Shown: positions 32,430 to 43,689 of the stretch, piece after piece
How positions within the stretch are numbered: the first letter of the stretch is position 1
Layout of the letters: every line of letters begins with the position of its first letter
Source: Euborellia annulipes
Lineage: Eukaryota > Arthropoda > Insecta > Dermaptera > Anisolabididae
Reading direction: 5' to 3'
NCBI GenBank assembly: GCA_023213315.1
Contig: JAKCPI010004492.1
Coordinates: 1-64,000, forward strand
Length of the DNA: 64,000 nt
The notes under the pieces: generated by a model
Database searches by the model: none
What the model was told of the DNA's origin: nothing
The model's input: the letters and a program-made list of their open reading frames with translations, nothing else
Translations under genes and position numbers: made by a program

Positions 32430-32629
32430 GGCGCCCCCGGGGGGGGGGGGGGGGGGGGGGCCCCCCCCCCCTACCCCAACCCGCGGGGTTGGGCCCCGGG
32501 GGGCCGGAGGATTTTTTTTTACCCCTTTTTTGAAACAAGGGGGTAAAAAAAAAAAATGAACAAAAAAAAATTAATTTAATTATTAATATGGTTGGCGTTA
32601 AAATTGTAAAAGGTCGGAGGAGGAAAAAA

Positions 32630-32663
<34 letters not shown>

Positions 32664-32697
32664 GAGGGAAAAAGGGGAGAGGGTTTTAAAAAAAAAA
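32430..32697. other. Extreme G/C homopolymer block, suspected artefact
   Basis: It contains a run of about 25 G (32437-32460) followed by C runs, and a second G run of over 30 (32630-32662), with mixed A runs. It sits between two copies of AAAGAGCAYCT, which are a single site in other HINE-like copies. It may be a true insertion or a misassembled, low-quality patch. Confidence 0.5.
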
Positions 32698-32880
32698 AAG
32701 AGCATCTAAAAAAATAATTGATTTTTGAATTTTAATCAAAGTCGTTGGAACGAATTTTGAGAAAATTGAAAAAAAAAAAACTGAAAAGGTGCATCAGTAA
32801 AGTACTAATACTCTTTGTTCCTTTTTTCGAAAGCTACGTGTCACGCGGGGGGGGGGGCTAACTCAAATATAAAATTTCCA

Positions 32881-33221
32881 TAAACTTCATGTACCCGAAA
32901 AAAGATATAAGGGTGTGCCGGCGGGAGTCGAACCACGAATCCAGATTTGCGCTCAGTGTGCCCTTACCACTAGACCACAGTACGGCATTCGGGTATATGA
33001 ACTCAATTGGAAAGCAAATTTAGCCATCGGGAGGATTGGACCCACAAATTCCCCGTCAACCTGGCACACTGAGGGCAATCGGTGGATCCGTGGTCGACTC
33101 CCGGCGGTTCACCCTTATATCTTTTTCGGGTACAGAAGTAATATCTAATTATATAAATCTCTTGGTATACGGATGTATTAATATCTTAAATATTGTATAT
33201 ATAATTTCTTCTATTTATAAA
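32881..33221 (-). repeat. tRNA-derived SINE-like element with 12-bp TSD
   Basis: TSD ATAAAATTTCCA (12 bp) flanks it: the left copy ends at about 32880 and the right copy starts at about 33221. On the minus strand TGGTCTAGTGG (32977-32967, A box) and GGTTCGACTCC (32934-32924, B box) have tRNA spacing. Inverted arms ACCCGAAAAAAGATATAAGG and complement (about 33110-33131) enclose the tRNA portion, and a second B-box-like TCGACTCCCGGCGG lies near 33094. Confidence 0.75.
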
Positions 33222-33463
33222 TAAAATTTCCACTTCTAGCTCTTTGCGTTCTTGAAGTATTTTGTTCACAGACAAGGACGAGATACACATACAGACGACC
33301 ATGTCGCGGAGATCAGGGCTTAATTTTGGATTCAGGAGGTTTTGACAAGGACCTTAAAATTTGACCGTGTATATCCATCAGAATCTCGACATCGAATTTT
33401 CGACATGAAACCAATACTTTCTCTCTGCATATATTAACATATATAGAGGTAGGAGAAAGTATA

Positions 33464-33994
33464 AATGTAAGAGTAGCTCAATTTCCCTCTCTCTCCTCTC
33501 CCTTTCCTTTCAATGAAAAGATTACGAAGAACTTGTCTCTCTTCGTCCCTCTCTTGAAAACAGTACGAATTAACGAGCTTTTGAAGCTGCAAATACGAAT
33601 GAAGTGACCTTGAGCATAAAAATAATACTACTGTACTGAAATGCATTGTTTTTCTACTTTATCAGTACTTTTTAGCCGCAATATACGACTGATTGGGCTA
33701 CCAAATGTCGGGATTGAAGAATTGTGTTGACATTAATATTCAGGTCAATGTCAAGTTGTATTTTTATATCGTTGTTATTGAGAAGAAAGAGCAATTATTT
33801 TGTTTTTTTCTTTCTTTTCAAATATACTCGTATTTGATTTGATTCGACAATTTCCTTCAAATTATTTTTATAAGAAAAGGCGAGAAGATTCAGACTCCGT
33901 GCCGGCATCCCTCTTTTGTCCTTCCCTTCATTAACAGACAAGATGGAGAAATTGAGATTCTCATTCACAACTTGAAAACATTGTTTACTACTAA
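33464..33994. other. Unassigned AT-rich sequence
   Basis: No repeat partner or coding frame was recognised. Confidence 0.3.
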
Positions 33995-34076
33995 ATAAAA
34001 ATATGGTGTGACTGGCTCACAGCACACAACTTTCTCTTACCCATCGCTAAGAGTGGTGGCCACACCAGATTTTTTG
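33995..34076 (-). repeat. Solo HINE-like terminal hairpin
   Basis: TATGGTGTGACTGGCTCAC through CTTTCTCTTACC to CCACACCAGATTTTTTG, with no body of the element on either side. The right arm is shortened. Confidence 0.7.
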
Positions 34077-34881
34077 CACTCGTAGCCTCTTATCTTCGTT
34101 TTTCTTTAAAATCTCTCTCTCTTTCTTTCAATCATTCATTCAAACCGATTAAGAAAAGAATTTGTATGACGTCAGGACGAAGCATCCGTATAGCTCGCTG
34201 AAGGCGGGCACATATCGCTAATATGTATAAATACAATGCTTTGCTTTTATTTATTTTTTTTAAATTTCATTTTATTTTTATAAGCCGATTTGGTTTTTCA
34301 ATTGAAAAAATAAAAACACCACCCTTTTTAGCCAACACTCTTCAACTCATTCACACATTCACCTTTAATAATCCCCATAAATGCCAATACGATAGATATT
34401 TAAATTTGTTTGAAATATCATCATATAAAGATGTTTAATAAAAAAAAAAAAAAATCTCTCTTAATCGGATTGAATGAATGATTGCTTTGAGTGAGAGAGA
34501 GAGAGTTTAAAGAAAAAAAAATCCAATTCACTTACCGGTACACGGTGTTAGATTTAAAAAAAATAAATAAATGACATATTAACAAAATATTATTTTTCTC
34601 GACTGCCGAGGTCATTTCGGGGTTCGTACCCGATGGCTACCGGGGGACGTTCCACACGCTGATCCCATCCGAGGTTTCGCTGACCGTGGCATTACTTAAC
34701 TGTAATGATTTGGGTGCCAGGCGTTTTAATAAAAGATAGGTCAAGCTTTAATGCTTGCTCTGGTAACATAATATAAATAGGGTATATCCCTACTAGCTGC
34801 GCCGCCCGCCTTCGTCTTCTCCTTTTTTTTCTTACCCCGCCCCTATGGCCTCGCTCAAAAAGCATTTGGCCAGTATCAATG
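34077..34881. other. AT-rich sequence with a Helitron-like terminus
   Basis: At 34792-34812 ACTAGCTGCGCCGCCCGCC reads on the minus strand as a GC stretch ending CTAGT, like a Helitron 3' end. No gene is seen. Confidence 0.35.
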
Positions 34882-34893
34882 TTAATCATATAA

Positions 34894-35443
34894 TTAGTAT
34901 TGGAAGTTTTTTTTTATATAGCTGGTTAATTGATGTAGTAGAATGAAAATAAAAAGAGAGAGTAGCTAATTATATTTTCTGTTATTATACCCTCAGTGCT
35001 GACGTTTCGGTCCTGTTTAGTGCCATTCTCAGAGCTATTAATACAGAACAATACACAATGGTCTTAGGCGTACAAATTTATACAAATTAGATGAATATTT
35101 ACCATTAGGGTTGTCATCATAAATTCCAATTTCAACATTTCACCTATATTGAACATTGTTGGTCGATTTTATATACAATATATATATGATAAGTAGGTGA
35201 GATGTTTTTCAATGGTAAAGTCTGCTGTTCAATATAGGTGAAATGTTGAAATTGAAACTTATAATGACAACCCTAATGGTAAATATTCATCTAATTTGTA
35301 TGCATTTCCCAATGACCATTGTGTATTGTTCTGTATTAATAGCTCTGAGGATGGCCCTAAGCAGGACCGAAACGTCAGCACTGAGGGTATAATAAAAGAA
35401 AATATAATTAGCTGCTCTCTCTTTTTATTCTCCTTCTACTTTA
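34894..35443. mobile_element. Palindromic Penelope-like element with 12-bp TSD
   Basis: TSD TTAATCATATAA lies at 34882-34893 and 35444-35455. Arms of about 200 bp are inverted. Each arm has the hairpin plus GAAACGTCAGC motif: right arm AGGACC followed by GAAAC at 35363-35373, left arm the inverse at 35001-35028. A direct sister in architecture is 12468-12884. No protein is encoded. Confidence 0.7.
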
Positions 35444-35455
35444 TTAATCATATAA

Positions 35456-36236
35456 GTGCTTGAAATTAATTTAAATAACTAAAATTATTAATTCAATCTG
35501 CCCACCGAATTAAATACAACCCTATTGTCCATTTTTTTTCTAAAATGAGTGAGAGTTTTATAGGAAAAGGAATCAGAGATTTAATTTCTCTAAAAAATCT
35601 ATCAATTTTAGTTTTATTATTAGTGCACGACAAATAAATGTGATTAACATCACTATAAGAAACAAAATCACACTCGCAATTTCTCTGACCAATCACATGT
35701 AAATAAGCTGGGGTCAAAGTGTGGCTCTAATAATTTGTATCAGAACCCTTCGATGAAGAGAGATCTCAAAGAACAATGGACGGGAAGGTATTTTGGGCAT
35801 GAAGATGTGATCCTCTAGTCTGCCTGGTGTAGTCCCAGTTAGCTGTGCGAGCAGTCACACCAGATTTTTTAGTTATCCTCTTTGTTCTGTATACCTACAT
35901 AGACATAATTTCACAAGACTTGTCGTCGAGTTTTTGGCCGCCTCCGGGCTCTAATGCAAAATTAAACCCAAATACGATCAATAAATCTTCAATTGGATTT
36001 GATTTATGAGGTCAAGATATAAAATATCCTCTGTCCTTGGGACAATGGGGTCATATGCAAAAGAAAAAAAAAAGTTTAGAGTTCTTTAAAACCCTTTAGG
36101 CTGACAGACATTCGCAAATAACTTTAATGTTCAAACAAACTCTCGTTTCAAGGCCATTTTGCTTTGTTTATCCCATTAGGGGTAGAAATATTTCCTTCAG
36201 GGTGGATATTTAGAGATCCGTTAAATGTTTTTGTCC
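35456..36236. other. Unassigned sequence with a HINE-end fragment
   Basis: 35840-35870 holds the arm GTCACACCAGATTTTTTAG alone. A 74-codon minus-strand frame (35493-35717) has cysteine-rich ends but no recognisable family. Confidence 0.3.
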
Positions 36237-36613
36237 ATAGGTGCCGGAACTGGGGGGGCAAGGGTGCATTGCCCCCCTGGCATCCTACAGGGGGGGGGGG
36301 CAGAGGGGGGCAAAATTTCTTCTTTATTTTATTTATTATTAAAAATGATATATTTTTACTTTTGAAAAATAAAATCTTCTAAATTAAAAGAGTAAGAAAT
36401 TCATTTTTTCCAAATTTTTTCCAAAAATTTTTGAAAAATCACTACCAAATTTTTTAAAATTTTAATTTTATTAAAATTGTGATTTTATTTAAAATTTTTA
36501 AAATTTCATAGTAGATTTGTTTTTATTTTATACTATTTGAACATATTAAATTATTTTAATTTTCAAAAAAAATTTTTTGCCCCCCTGATTCAAATTCGTT
36601 CCGGCGCCCCTGT
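36237..36613. mobile_element. hAT-type MITE
   Basis: Ends AGGTGCCGGAACTGGGG and TTCCGGCGCCCCTG. TSD TTTTGTCC lies at 36229-36236 and 36614-36621. The AT-rich interior lacks a transposase. Confidence 0.8.
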
Positions 36614-36802
36614 TTTTGTCCTTTAATCCTTCAGAACGAACGTTATTTAAAGTCATTGGTTAATTAAAATAGTCTTTTAACTAAAGGTGAAAATTCTAAC
36701 CTTTAAATTACTGGTATAAAGAATCTTCAAGCTTAAACCCAATTTTTAGAATTGAATTAATTGATAAAGAAAAGCATTAATTTAATATGATTCCTTTAAT
36801 TT

Positions 36803-37034
36803 TCAGCGGTATTATTAAATTATATAGATATTTATCTGATGAAGTAAGGAAGTGAGGTTATGTTATAACTGAAAATGAAATTAGGATCAAATTGTATGAC
36901 ATGTGTGAAATTATAAATGATACAACACGCCATTGCGGACAACTGGCCAACTAAATAAGAAATTGACATTCATCCTAACCTCACTTCTTCACTTCGCCAG
37001 ATAAATTTCTATAATAATTAATAATACCGCTTAA
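36803..37034. repeat. Palindromic element
   Basis: Arms of about 60 bp (AGCGGTATTATTAA and AGAAGTGAGGTTA with their complements) surround an AT-rich centre. Class not assigned. Confidence 0.65.
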
Positions 37035-37137
37035 TAAAGGGTGTTTCTTTAAGCTTGAAATTGTAATAAAAAATAACACAAAAAATTAAATTTTAATCAA
37101 AAACTTGTTTTTTTATTTATTTCAATATACTCTGGCG

Positions 37138-38080
37138 CATAGGCGTAGCCAGAAATTTTCGATGGGGGGGGGGTTCAGGATGATTTCTCCCCCCCCCTAT
37201 TAATAGGGCAGTATAAGGCGTCTAATGAAATATATAGCTAGCCAATCCGCCTTCCTGGACCCCCCTCGAGCTGGCTCGGGCCCGCCCTTTCTTTATTAAG
37301 TGCCACAATTTTTCATTCAGCCGGTAAATAAAGAATTAAAAAAAAAAAAAAAATTTCATTCAACTCGTTTCAGAGAGTAAAAAATGCAACCCTACATCTT
37401 TAAGAATTTTAGATATATCCTTATTATAGCCGAGTTTCTGTCTGTTTTGTTTCTCTTGATCCGAGTTCTATCTCAGATCTCTTTAAAAAAAAAAAATAAA
37501 AAATTTATTTATATAATAATTTTTATTATTTTTCATTTGAGGGATTTAATCAATTTTAGCAGGCTTTATTTTTTTTTTTTTTTTTTTTTTTAATAAAAAA
37601 CATTCACACTTTTTTCTCATTCACACTCACACTCACACACACATTCACACAGTCTTTTCGGCAACTCTGGCCATTTAAGACTTTAGACGATAACCGTTGT
37701 AATTAATATATCAATTTGGTGTTCAGGCATTTCTATTTAAGCCATCTGGTATCCAAATGGCTTAAATAAAATCATCGGACTGCCTGGGTCCGAACCCGCG
37801 ACGTTTGGTATAGGAGGGAGGCGCGCTACCTACTACGCCAAACCCGGGGGCTTTAATTTTTTTAAAAAGCACTACAAAATTAATAAAATTATTTTATTTT
37901 TTTTTTTTTTTTTAACTAGAGTAAATTATTATATTTTTACTTTCTCTTACCCTATATATGAAATATATAGAGAGAGAAAGTATTGATTGTATTATAGAGC
38001 TTAAATATCTAGTCATGGCTTGGGTCCAATGGGGGGGGGGTTTGAACCCCCAAATCCCCCCCCCCGTGGCTACGCCTATG
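37138..38080. mobile_element. hAT-type element with nested SINE and HINE end
   Basis: The ends CATAGGCGTAGCCAGAAA and CCCGTGGCTACGCCTATG are inverted. TSD CTCTGGCG/A lies at 37130-37137 and 38081-38088, with one mismatch. Within it are a tRNA-derived SINE (37590-37853) and a solo HINE-like 5' hairpin (37936-37995). Confidence 0.75.
37590..37853 (-). repeat. tRNA-derived SINE
   Basis: On the minus strand: CCCCCGGGTTTGGCGTAG (A box TGGCGTAGTAGG), B box GGTTCGGACCC, body with TTTAAGCCAT and GTGAGTGTGAATGAG, and a poly-A tail. It is nearly the same as the plus-strand copy at 39380-39652. Confidence 0.85.
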
Positions 38081-38109
38081 CTCTGGCAAATCATTTATGA
38101 ATAAACTCA

Positions 38110-38600
38110 AGCTTGACAACGCTACCAAATTTATTTTGAAATTCAGTCGTCGATTCGCGCAACTAATAGACGACTTTGTGATTTTTATAATCATCCATCT
38201 GAGCAAGCCATTTGTCGAACTGTGGATAGATTTCGTACCATATACTCTCTAAATGATGTAATAACATCAACACGTCGAAGGAATGTACTGAAGAGAATAT
38301 CGCCGCTGTGAACGAAAGTGTGGAAGAAGATCCAAATGTAACGAAAGATTCGCCATCAGTCGCAGGAATTGGGGCTATGTCCGTCCACGATGTGGAAAAT
38401 ATGGATGACATTGATCTGGACGAGATATGGTTTCAACAGGATGGCCATACGGCAACCGCCAACCATCGACTTTATTTAAATCAAATTTTCGAGAAATGGA
38501 CCAATTCATTGTTAAAAGACCAATGGAAATCAACCAAATGGATTAAATTATTAGCTACCATTCTGACATCTCTTGGCAAATTTTCGTAATAGGTTTTTTT
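38110..38600 (+). pseudogene. DUF4817-type mariner-superfamily transposase, internally deleted
   Basis: Around 38200-38290 one frame reads HPSEQAICRTVDRF, the helix-turn-helix region. After a shift, SVEEDPNVTKDSPSVAGIG and then, across a large internal deletion, EIWFQQDGHTAT follow. The last is the catalytic WFQQDGATxHTA region of this family. The first catalytic Asp segment and the C-terminus are missing. The sequence then enters a palindrome (38519-38803). Confidence 0.75.
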
Positions 38601-38803
38601 TGGCTTGCTTTTTAAGACACACAACGCCCTTTTAAGGGGTAACGGGAGCGAAGTGGTTATGCATGTTTTTCCTGATAAGATAAGTGTCATAAAAAGCAAG
38701 CCCAAAAATCAAGTAATTCAGAAATTTGCCAAGAGATGTCAGAATGGTAGCTAATAATATTTAATGCATTTGGTTGATTTTCATTGATCTTTTAACAATA
38801 AAT
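38519..38803. repeat. Inverted repeat at the end of the transposase relic
   Basis: Arms of about 73 bp share GCTACCATTCTGACATCTC and AAATCAACCAAATG with complements. An inner pair GGCTTGCTTTTT/AAAAAGCAAGCC (38600 and 38692) continues the fold. Confidence 0.7.
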
Positions 38804-38814
38804 ACTTTATAAAT

Positions 38815-38965
38815 GTTATTATATAATATGTATCTTTTATAAAAGCATAAAAATATATAAATATAGGCCAGATATAGGCTAATACTATATCGTCTGTTAG
38901 ACTAGCCTGCCATCTATTGCAAGAATGCTGAACTAATTTGACATTTATTTTTAAATAAATCATCT
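38815..38965 (-). repeat. Dispersed repeat Z
   Basis: Its reverse complement matches 46250-46387 (AGCATTCTTGCAA, GATGGCAGGCTAGT) and, beyond the LINE inserted there, 47851-47925. With the right arm of the preceding palindrome it forms the intact version of that interrupted repeat. Confidence 0.7.
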
Positions 38966-39021
38966 AAGCTTATTTTAACAATTTCTTAATTAATATGTGA
39001 TTAATAATAACAATAAATTCA

Positions 39022-39150
39022 TTTTTAATTAAAGATTATTGGGACAGTTTGTTTTTTTTTGTATTTGCTTGATAACAAAAAAATAATTACGATAATTTAT
39101 TAATAAGTCATTAAACAAATTATAGCTCGATGTCCCAATAATCTCTTATG
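39022..39150. mobile_element. Short MITE
   Basis: AAGATTATTGGGACA (left) and TGTCCCAATAATCTC (right) are inverted ends around 90 bp of AT-rich sequence. The TSD is not clear. Confidence 0.5.
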
Positions 39151-39379
39151 AATTTAATTCATTAAAAAAAAAAACCGCATTGAAAAATTCCTTATAATAG
39201 TCTAGTTTTTTTTTAAGTACGTTTAGACGTCGCTCCTGAACCCCCTTAACATGCGTAACAGCTTCGCTCCCGCCCTGCCATAACCCTCCGAATATTTATT
39301 AAGAAACAATGGAATTTCCCCAGCATCTGAGGGACCAAATCTTTTAAAACTGAACATTTGTCTCTTTAACTTACAACTT

Positions 39380-39652
39380 GCCCCCGGGTCTGGCGTAGTA
39401 GGTAGCGTGCCTACCTCCTATACCAAACGTCGCGGGTTCGGACCCAGGCAGTCCGATGATTTTATTTAAGCCATTTTGGATACCAGATGGCTTAAATAGA
39501 AATGCCTGAACACCAAATTGATTTATTAATTACAACGGCTATCGTCAAAGTCTTAAATGGCCTAAGTTGCCGAAAAGACTGTGTGAATGTGTGTGTGAGT
39601 GTGAGTGTGAATGAGAAAAAAGTGTGAATGTTTTTAAAAAAAAAAAAAAAAA
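39380..39652 (+). repeat. tRNA-derived SINE, intact with 12-bp TSD
   Basis: Identical 12-bp TSDs AACTTACAACTT lie at 39368-39379 and 39653-39664. A box TGGCGTAGTAGG is at 39391-39402 and B box GGTTCGGACCC at 39435-39445. The body ends in TG-rich sequence and a poly-A tail. This is the best-preserved SINE of the window, 273 bp. Confidence 0.95.
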
Positions 39653-39664
39653 AACTTACAACTT

Positions 39665-40480
39665 CATTGCTTGTCTTTTCTTTACAAACTTTTGTTTAGA
39701 AATATTTTCTCTGATTCAGAGCTCATTTAAGGTAAATGAATATTTTATTTGCTTAAATATCTTTGATCTTCCTTTTCTAAAAAAAAAAAATGAAGAGGGA
39801 GGGAATATCGACATTTCCCTCTCACGGAGTTTATTCCAAAATTCTCCCACACTTTAACCTTTGATATTATTACAAACTCTAAGTTTAAAATTTGCTATTG
39901 ATTAGATAAGTAAGTAAAGTTGGGAAAAGGTCAGAGACAGACAGAACACCTGAGCACCAAGTCTCTTCTTGCTTTTTTTCGGTTCACAGAACTAGGGGCC
40001 TTTGTCTCCTTCTCTATTGGAGCATGAATTCAAATTTTAATGGATAATTAAGTTGCAAAACTTTCCCGCCTATATTAAGGTTATTCAGACAGTACCCCGT
40101 GGGTCATAATAGAATCTAAATTTCTTTTTTTTATAAAATTAAAAATTTGAATTCATAAATTCATTATTATAATTTAGTCGTGACCTATCATTGGATTAAG
40201 TTAATAATTTAATTACCAAAAATAATAAATGAATGACTTTTGACTCAAGTATTTTTCCACATAATATAGATCTGGCAACATCGCATTTAACAGCTGTTTA
40301 TGTTGATCTTGCTGTTGTATTTTATTTATAATATTACAATGAATAAAGCAAATCAGTTTGGGAGATTTAAGAGAAAGAAAATCGTCAATTGGGAAAAAAA
40401 TGTAAGTGAAAGTGTAAAACGTGTTTTATTAATGCGACGTTGCCACACTGGTCTGAGTCACGTGACTTACTTATTTTTAA
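39665..40480. other. AT-rich intronic sequence
   Basis: No gene is supported. The frame at 40300-40530 runs into the terminal repeat of the next element and is not considered real. Confidence 0.35.
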
Positions 40481-41874
40481 ATGAACCCTGTTATTCAATG
40501 GTGTGTCAAAGACCAAATATCGAGTTTTGAGAAAATCAACATTAAAGTTTTTCTGATTTAAATTGTTTTTATTAGATTATATATCATTTTTTTTGTCAAT
40601 TGTGCAAGTAAATACTGTAATTATGGCAGATATTCATAAATTATCTCTAAAAATATGACAAATTTAGAGAAAAAAAATAAAATATAAAAAATTATTTTTA
40701 CAAAATTCTCTATGTGCGATATATATTTGTAAAAAATGCTTCAAAGTCCCTTGACCCATGATTGAAAAATTCTCTAAGTCCAATTATATTTGCAAAAATG
40801 CTTCAAAGTCTCTTTATATTTAATACTAGTATCATAGAAACTTTTTATCAAAATCACATTCATCAATTTTAAATAAAGTAGTATTAATATTTTAAAATTA
40901 AATACAAAGTGATAACAAAATTTTCTCATCAATTAATTTCTGAATAAATAGCTTGGAAACAGTAAATCAAAGTTATAATAATGAAATAGACTTAATATTA
41001 CGGCCACTTCAACCTAACCTAACCTAATATTATATTTATTTTGTTGTCTTTTCGAAATCGCACTGATCCTCATCCTCATCTTCATTTTCATTATCAGGAA
41101 TAATATCAAAAAATTAAATTTTGACGTCTACGAATTCAGAGAAAATTTTCTCATTTAAAAAAAAAAAAAAAATGATTTTTGTTTATTTAAGGGAAAAAAA
41201 TATATATAATATTATTTGGTAAATAACTTTTTATTGGTTGTTAAAATCACACTGGTTAAAACTCAATTAAACGATATTAATTTATTGTTAATTGGAAAAT
41301 TATATATATATATAGTTCATAGAAAAAGATAGAAAACATTATAGAAATAGGCTAAAAGAAAGTAAAAAATGAATTATAATATAACTATTGATAATTTTTG
41401 TAGGTTATGAAATACTTGTATAAAATTTCAACAAATGGAATATAGTAATAGTGTATTGAATATATAAATTTGAAATAAATAAAATTAATATTTTCTTGAG
41501 TTTATATTAAATACCTCTAAACAATAGCGATGCCGGTGTTCATAATTGAAAATACTTAGGGCATAAACGCAACAATATATCTCAAGCGTATAGTTGTTTA
41601 CGATGTCTTGCACTTGACGCATAAATGAAAAATTGTTCTTTTCAAATTAAGTATTACGAAACAACATGTTAAGTACATAAATCATTATTGAAAAATGTAA
41701 AATCCTGCATTGAAATATTGTAAAAATAATTTTATGCTTTTACATTAAAAATAAATTTTTTTAGGACATATTTCATAAAAAATACTATTAATTAAAGCAT
41801 TTGAAACAATATTCCATGCTTACTCAATTTTGAATTTTTTGGTCTTTGACACACCATTGAATAACAGGGTTCAA
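40481..41874. mobile_element. Unclassified TIR element, 1.4 kb, non-coding
   Basis: Ends GAACCCTGTTATTCAATGG (40483 onward) and the complement of GTGTCAAAGACC (41842 onward) form TIRs of about 40 bp with hardly a mismatch. The AT-rich interior has no transposase. It includes AACCTAACCTAACC near 41011. Confidence 0.65.
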
Positions 41875-42339
41875 ATATGGTCGACTGACATTTTCGTGAA
41901 TTTTTGTCTTTCTTGTTAAAATATTTTTAAAATGTTTGGTCAGAAACTTTTGATTTTATTTTTTTTAACATATTCTACGGAAGTTATTTGTTAAAAATAC
42001 AATTTTATTTATCTATATTAGGAGTGGCTACATAATTCGATGTGTGCCAGTTTCGTCGACATTCTCCATAGATTACATGTTAAATTTTAATTATTTAATA
42101 ATTAATTACACGATAACCCTGCGTCAGATCTGCTTCAAAATTTCATTTTATACGTATGTGATAGTGATTAATAACATATTAAAAAAAAAAAATTAGCTTT
42201 TAATAATTATAAGTGCCTTAATCTCCGAATAACCTTAATATTTTATTTTTATTCTAGAGTTAATTAGTATTCCAGATAATTCGTACCAAATCGTCGGTCC
42301 CGTGGCCTTACGAATTACCGTGATATTATAAAAATATAC

Positions 42340-42402
42340 CAATAACTATTAATAATTCCAGGGGAGGGGGCAAAGCCCGCCGAAGGTGGGCGCCGAGGCT
42401 AG
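42340..42402 (+). mobile_element. Helitron-like 3' terminus fragment
   Basis: GCCCGCCGAAGGTGGGC hairpin, then GCCGAGGCTAG followed by TTTT. Same arrangement as the complete Helitrons. The 5' end was not found in 41.9-42.3 kb. Confidence 0.5.
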
Positions 42403-42829
42403 TTTTATTAATAATATTCTTTGAGATCTATTTTATTACGTTCCATAATCGTTTAAATCAAACAAAACTCTCCCTCTCTCTCATCTTCCCATAGACATTT
42501 ATTTTATGATGATATTAATTATTATTAATGTGCTTTTAGAAGAAAGAACAAGATTACAAATGATTTTAAATCTATCACCACAATCACCACTTTCTCAACT
42601 CCCCTAATTAAATTTTCTCCTCTCTCCCTCTCCCTCTCTCTCTCTATCATTCTCGTCCATTAAATTTCATAATCGCTTAAAGCATTCCTTTTAACATATT
42701 GTTTCTAAATGACTTCAATTTTATTCACGTTAAAAAATTGTCTCTTTTTGGCAATATTTGGAAACATTTAGACTACATATATATTTAAATTATTGCACAG
42801 GTCAACATTGTGCCGGGGTATTAAGGGTT
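42403..42829. other. AT-rich sequence with CT microsatellite
   Basis: (CT)n-rich sequence at 42611-42645. Nothing else recognised. Confidence 0.4.
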
Positions 42830-43600
42830 GTCCCTGGGTATATGGGTAGCCCTGAGTCCAAAAATGCCATCAGTTTGCTCCACCAGCTTTGAGTTTTAGA
42901 TAAAAATAGAAAATTAAATTTTTATTTTGAATGTGCTCTTATTTTGAATTTTCTAGATTTTTTAAGGCGTTACCCCTTAAAAATATGCAGATAGATTAAA
43001 TACATAGAAATCTAAAGTTTCAGCCCATTCGCAGGTGGTTAAGTGGCGCAAAAGGTTAGAGAATCGAATTTTTGCAGTTTTTGTTAACTTTGGGCACCCC
43101 TAAAAACTTTTTACCATCCGTGAATGTAAAAAACGTATATTTACGATATTCTATAGTTCTTTAGCTTTCCAAAAACCATTCATTCGTGCAAATCTGTTAA
43201 TTATTAACGAAATTATAAACAAATACCCAAGAATAGCTAACTACTTCTCAAGCAAAACATTCACCATCTTTGATTTTTAACAAACTTTACTTTGATAATT
43301 ATTTTATTTATAATTTAGTTAATAATTAACAGATTTGTACGAATGACTGATTTTTGGAAAGTTAACTTACAGAAAATCTGATATATACGTTTTTTGCATT
43401 CAGGGATTGTAAAATTGTATTAGGGATGAATACCTGAAAAAATTCGTTTTTTCTAAACTTTTAGCCTTGTTTTGCACCTACGTTAAACTTTTAGCCTTGT
43501 TTTGCATCTACCATTGGGCTGAAACTTTATATTTTTACATATTTCATCTATCTGCAAATTTTTAAAGGGAAACGGCTCTATATATTAAAACTCTATAGCT
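42830..43600. repeat. Dispersed repeat X, palindromic copy
   Basis: The two halves (about 42870-43215 and 43318-43580) are inverted relative to each other, sharing CAAATCTGTTAATTATTAAC and GTTTCAGCCCA-like blocks. The single-orientation copy is at 11330-12960. Class unknown. Confidence 0.65.
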
Positions 43601-43689
43601 CTAATTTTGTTGATATGTGTATATAGAAAGATCGAAGTAAACAGTCAAAGGATGAGCCTCCATGTAAATCAGAAACAAAATTATTAAAA

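Larger units (their letters stand above)
32221..33463 (-). repeat. HINE-like element, copy G, with two insertions
   Basis: The hairpin at 32221-32295 is shortened, body blocks are recognisable, and the end AGGAGAAAGTATAAA lies near 33462. It is broken by a homopolymer-rich block (32430-32697) and a tRNA-derived element (32881-33221). Confidence 0.8.

Noticed and set aside
39380..39470. tRNA gene call at A/B-box sequences
   Set aside because: Acceptor stem and full cloverleaf are lacking, and the sequence continues into a SINE body with poly-A and TSDs.
40300..40530. 76-codon lysine/arginine-rich frame
   Set aside because: Its last third is the terminal inverted repeat of the element starting at 40481; no conservation signal visible.
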